A stretch of 64,000 bases of DNA from Planctomycetota bacterium (GTDB lineage Bacteria; Planctomycetota; Planctomycetia; Gemmatales; Gemmataceae): assembly GCA_029777335.1 (NCBI GenBank), contig JAKOSN010000085.1, positions 30,438 through 94,437 on the forward strand, read 5' to 3'. Made by a program: the position numbers and the translations under genes. A model generated the notes under the pieces. It did no database searches, had not been told where the DNA came from, and was given only the letters and a program-made list of their open reading frames with translations. This document shows, piece after piece, positions 61,397 through 64,000 of the stretch. How positions within the stretch are numbered: the first letter of the stretch is position 1; each line of letters opens with the position of its first letter.

Positions 61397-61739
61397 GAGA
61401 AACGCCTGTCGGTCGTCTTCTCCGGACGCTTCCCCACCAGGGAAAGGGGCTCGATTTTTGAGCGATCTTCCCTTGGTGGTCGTGCGTATAATAATACGAT
61501 AGCAAGGCTCACACCTTGCGGTGCGTCAGGGATGGACGCCATGGACCCGGATGACCCTCGGTTCATCCTTTCCGGCAGTGCCTCCTCCTGCCGTCGGGAG
61601 CCCATGACGGGACCGGCGGTGCGATTTTTTCCGTCCACCCCTCTCGACACTGATCAGGGACCGGATCCGGAAGAGATACGGCGGCAGCGTTTTGCTGTTT
61701 CCCGGTGAGGAAACCGACGACATACACAGGATCGACTCC
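61397..61739. other. Intergenic region upstream of the sigma factor gene
   Basis: 343 bases. It contains a perfect TATAAT (61487-61492) followed by ATAC, a likely -10 element for the sigma factor gene, but no -35 hexamer at the right spacing. The leader would be about 250 bases, with no recognised riboswitch or gene. Confidence 0.4.
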
Positions 61740-63302
61740 ATGAGAAGGACAACGACCACCACTGCCCGCGACCTGTTGCGCGACGCCGATCTCCCCCTGG
61801 AGTCCTCGGCGCCCGACGCCATCGCGGATTTCCTGCCGCACCGCACCGAACTCCCGGCGGCTCGCGACGAGGAATTTCTCGACGAAACCGCTGACGACGA
61901 GGCCGAAGAGGCTGTCGCCGAGGATGAGAGCGCACCCGATGATGCGCTGGGGCTGTATTTGCGCCAGATGGGGGCCATCCCCTTGCTCGATCGGCATCAG
62001 GAACTGGCGCTGGCGCAACGTCTGGAACGGCAGCGGCAACGTTTTCGCCGTGCCGCGCTGGCCAACTGGCGCACCCTGCACAAGGTCGTGCAAACCTTTG
62101 AACGCGTCCTGGCCGGGCAACTGGCTCTGGATCCGAGTATTGACGTGGTCACCACGCTCGGGCTGAGCCGCGAGCAGATTTTACAGCGGATGCCCCACAA
62201 CCTGGCCACCCTCAAACATGTGCTTGAGGACATTGACCAGATCTTCAAACAAACTCTGCGCACCACCTCGGCGAACACGCGCCACAAGCTGCGGCGGGAA
62301 ATGTGGCGTGCGCTGTGCAAGGCGATCACTCTGGCCGAGGAGCTTTCGCCCCGAATCGATCTACTGGACCACTGGACCGAGGAGTTATTGCACCAGGCCC
62401 AGGAGATGCGCCTGCTGGCGATGCAGACAGAAAAAGGAGATCGCTCCGCTGCCGACCGGGAACGACGCACCAAGTTAAACAAGGTGTTACGCGATCAGCA
62501 GCTCGAATGGCGGGCCACCACCGACGATCTGGAAGCGCTGGCGCAGGTGCTCCAACGTCGCCGCATCGCTTATCAGAAAGCACGGCGCGAACTGGCCGAG
62601 GGGAATTTGCGCCTGGTGGTTTCGATCGCCAAGCGCTATCGGGGACGCGGACTTCCTTTCTCCGACCTGATCCAGGAAGGCAACCGAGGGTTAATGCGGG
62701 CGGTCGACAAGTACGAACACCGCCTGGGTTACAAGTTCGGCACCTATGCCACCTGGTGGATTCGGCAAGGAATTACCCGGGCGCTGGCAGATCATGCCCG
62801 TACCGTGCGGGTTCCCTGTCATCAGGTGGGGACGTTGGCAGCCATTGAACGGGTGCGCGGCGAACTCTCCATTCAGCAGGGACGCGAGCCAACCGTGGAG
62901 GAAATCGCGGCAGTCCTGGGCGTGACCCCTGAAGAAACGCAATCGCTCCGCGTCGTCTCGCGCCATCCGGTGTCGTTGCATGAACCGCTTGGGGGCGACG
63001 GCGAACGGGCGCTGGAGGATTTCCTCGACGATCCCGATGCCACCAACCCGGGCCGCGCGGTCGATCAGCATCTGCTGCGCGAACGGATTGCCGAGGTACT
63101 GCGGTCGTTAACTCCGCGGGAACGCGAGGTCATCGAGATGCGCTTTGGGCTGAAGGACGGCCATCCGCGAACGCTCGAAGAGGTAGCCCGGACCTATGGC
63201 ATCACGCGGGAACGCATTCGTCAGATTGAGGCGCGGGGATTGCTGAAGTTGCGTCAACCGCTTCGCAGTCAGCGTCTCGCCGAGTTCGCCGAGGTCGAGT
63301 AA
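61740..63302 (+). CDS. RNA polymerase sigma-70 factor (RpoD/SigA-like)
   Basis: A 520-residue sigma factor. Region 1.2 ([20 protein letters not shown], about 68-87) is present but region 1.1 is replaced by a short acidic N-terminus. A non-conserved stretch of about 170 residues separates it from region 2 (about 285-350: [32 protein letters not shown]), region 3 (about 355-430) and region 4 (about 455-515, [15 protein letters not shown] and [17 protein letters not shown]). All core-binding and -10/-35 recognition parts are intact. It is a primary-like or group 2 factor; planctomycetes often have several. ATG 61740 has AGGA 9 bases upstream. Confidence 0.9.
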   Translation: MRRTTTTTARDLLRDADLPLESSAPDAIADFLPHRTELPAARDEEFLDETADDEAEEAVAEDESAPDDALGLYLRQMGAIPLLDRHQELALAQRLERQRQRFRRAALANWRTLHKVVQTFERVLAGQLALDPSIDVVTTLGLSREQILQRMPHNLATLKHVLEDIDQIFKQTLRTTSANTRHKLRREMWRALCKAITLAEELSPRIDLLDHWTEELLHQAQEMRLLAMQTEKGDRSAADRERRTKLNKVLRDQQLEWRATTDDLEALAQVLQRRRIAYQKARRELAEGNLRLVVSIAKRYRGRGLPFSDLIQEGNRGLMRAVDKYEHRLGYKFGTYATWWIRQGITRALADHARTVRVPCHQVGTLAAIERVRGELSIQQGREPTVEEIAAVLGVTPEETQSLRVVSRHPVSLHEPLGGDGERALEDFLDDPDATNPGRAVDQHLLRERIAEVLRSLTPREREVIEMRFGLKDGHPRTLEEVARTYGITRERIRQIEARGLLKLRQPLRSQRLAEFAEVE

Positions 63303-63320
63303 GGCATCGATTGAGTTCCG

Positions 63321-63361
63321 AGCCGCGCGTGAACGGAAAACGAGGATTCACGCGCGGCTCG
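63321..63361 (+). terminator. 14-bp hairpin after the sigma factor gene
   Basis: Arms GAGCCGCGCGTGAA (63321-63334) and TTCACGCGCGGCTC (63348-63361) form a perfect stem with a 13-base loop, 18 bases after the stop codon. A short GGGCTTTTCCC follows. Confidence 0.75.
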
Positions 63362-63479
63362 GGCTTTTCCCACCGGGCCTGTGCCCTCCCTCCTCTTCGA
63401 TTCTCCCGTTTTCCCCTGCGTGGCTCCGTGGGTTGGTCCTCAAGGATGGCCGCGCTTGCTCCCAAGCACATGCCGAGTG

Positions 63480-64000
63480 TTACTTGCCCCTGGCCCCTCC
63501 TCCAACCGCCTCCACCTTGAAACTCCCACTCCAGGAGCCCCATGATCCCGAACGAATGCCATTCTGTTGCGAGGAAGTGTATGCGGTCTGGCCGGGGAGG
63601 AGCGTGACCTTGACGAGGCCTTTCTCTCCAACCTTCAGGATACCCGCATGGACGGCGGCGCTTGCAAGGGTCGAATCATCGGTGTAGATGCCGGTCCCCC
63701 AGACTGCTCCCGAGTTGGCTCCCGTGACGCGAAAGAACAGCACCTTCCCGGCCTGGGCCCGAAGCCCGGTCAGGACTCCCGGATCGTCCAGAGGGGTGGG
63801 CACTATCCCTTGAACGGGCACGCCGCCTTCCTTCAGCAGGGCAATCTGTTCACTTACCACCCGCGCTGCTGTTTTCTTGCCAGCGTTCAGGTAGGTCTGT
63901 TCGAGCTTTTTAAGATCCGCAATAAGATTGTCTCGGCGTGCCGCGAGAGCCTGGTCGGCTTTCTCCTGGATCTCCCGTGCATCCCGTTCGTACTTCTCGA
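63480..64000 (-). CDS. LCCL domain protein, N-terminus beyond the window
   Basis: The minus-strand frame is open to the right edge, so only the last ~173 residues are visible. A charged helical, likely coiled-coil segment (EKYERDAREIQEKADQA.. to about residue 58) precedes a hinge and an LCCL-like domain: VWGTGIYTDDSTLASAAVHA, KGLVKVTLLPGQTAY and GIRSGSWGSWSGSFKVE. LCCL is a ~100-residue fold mostly known from extracellular eukaryotic proteins and also present in bacteria, with unknown ligand. A GTG at 63860 begins the longest complete frame but lies inside the coding region. Confidence 0.75.
   Translation of the reverse strand, partial: EKYERDAREIQEKADQALAARRDNLIADLKKLEQTYLNAGKKTAARVVSEQIALLKEGGVPVQGIVPTPLDDPGVLTGLRAQAGKVLFFRVTGANSGAVWGTGIYTDDSTLASAAVHAGILKVGEKGLVKVTLLPGQTAYTSSQQNGIRSGSWGSWSGSFKVEAVGGGARGK

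Overview
The window looks like a chromosomal segment of a planctomycete, most likely from the Gemmata-like branch. The inference rests on several marker genes together: a planctomycete cytochrome c/DUF1549/LamG/DUF1553 protein followed by a DUF1501 protein, an mch gene of the tetrahydromethanopterin C1 pathway, several Ser/Thr-kinase-like and zinc-ribbon proteins, Cys/Pro-rich secreted proteins, and high GC. I recognise no rRNA, tRNA, CRISPR array or intact insertion sequence. Nearly all of the window is coding, in short operons on both strands.

Layout. 1-4.9 kb: end of a hypothetical gene, a DMFase-large-subunit-like protein, an aspartate kinase with four ACT domains, a methyltransferase. 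5-9.6 kb: two divergent paralogues with zinc ribbon, membrane segments and HEAT repeats. 9.8-13.2 kb: a GYD protein, two related small secreted proteins (one full of CC-x-P repeats), an MBL-fold hydrolase, and upstream of it a promoter-hairpin-terminator unit that looks like a ~140 nt RNA. 13.3-18.7 kb: a pseudokinase with about 20 TPRs, then TauE/SafE, DUF1634 and a lipoprotein. 18.7-24.6 kb: RNase HI, TsaB, lipoprotein, metallopeptidase-like protein, CoA-binding protein, hybrid histidine kinase. 24.7-32.7 kb: DUF1553/DUF1501 pair, RecN, ADP-ribosylglycohydrolase, type II secretion F protein. 32.9-40.1 kb: secreted protein, DUF309, Lon-N-like protein, SMP-30-like protein, Mch, SpoIIM, RDD, DAHP synthase. 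40.1-42.3 kb: a lower-GC RloA/RloB (AbiL-like) defence pair. 42.3-50 kb: membrane protein, MFS exporter, caspase-like peptidase, and a kinase-pseudokinase-PilZ protein. 50-54.4 kb: two secreted proteins, a non-coding block with two copies of a variable-hairpin repeat, and a SWIM protein followed by an AbrB-like protein. 54.5-64 kb: PlsC-like, PAP2-like, MDR dehydrogenase, FIST, GNAT, di-haem cytochrome, a sigma-70 factor, and a truncated LCCL-domain gene.

Housekeeping functions (lysC, aroF, tsaB, recN, mch, sigma factor) are interleaved with planctomycete-specific genes. The items that most deserve follow-up are the putative RNA at 13.05-13.2 kb, the variable-hairpin repeat at 51.3-51.7 kb, the zinc-ribbon/HEAT membrane pair, the WCSFNFNAGIN secreted pair, the kinase/pseudokinase fusions, and the SWIM/AbrB-like pair. 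Family names come from reading motifs by eye; no database search was run.
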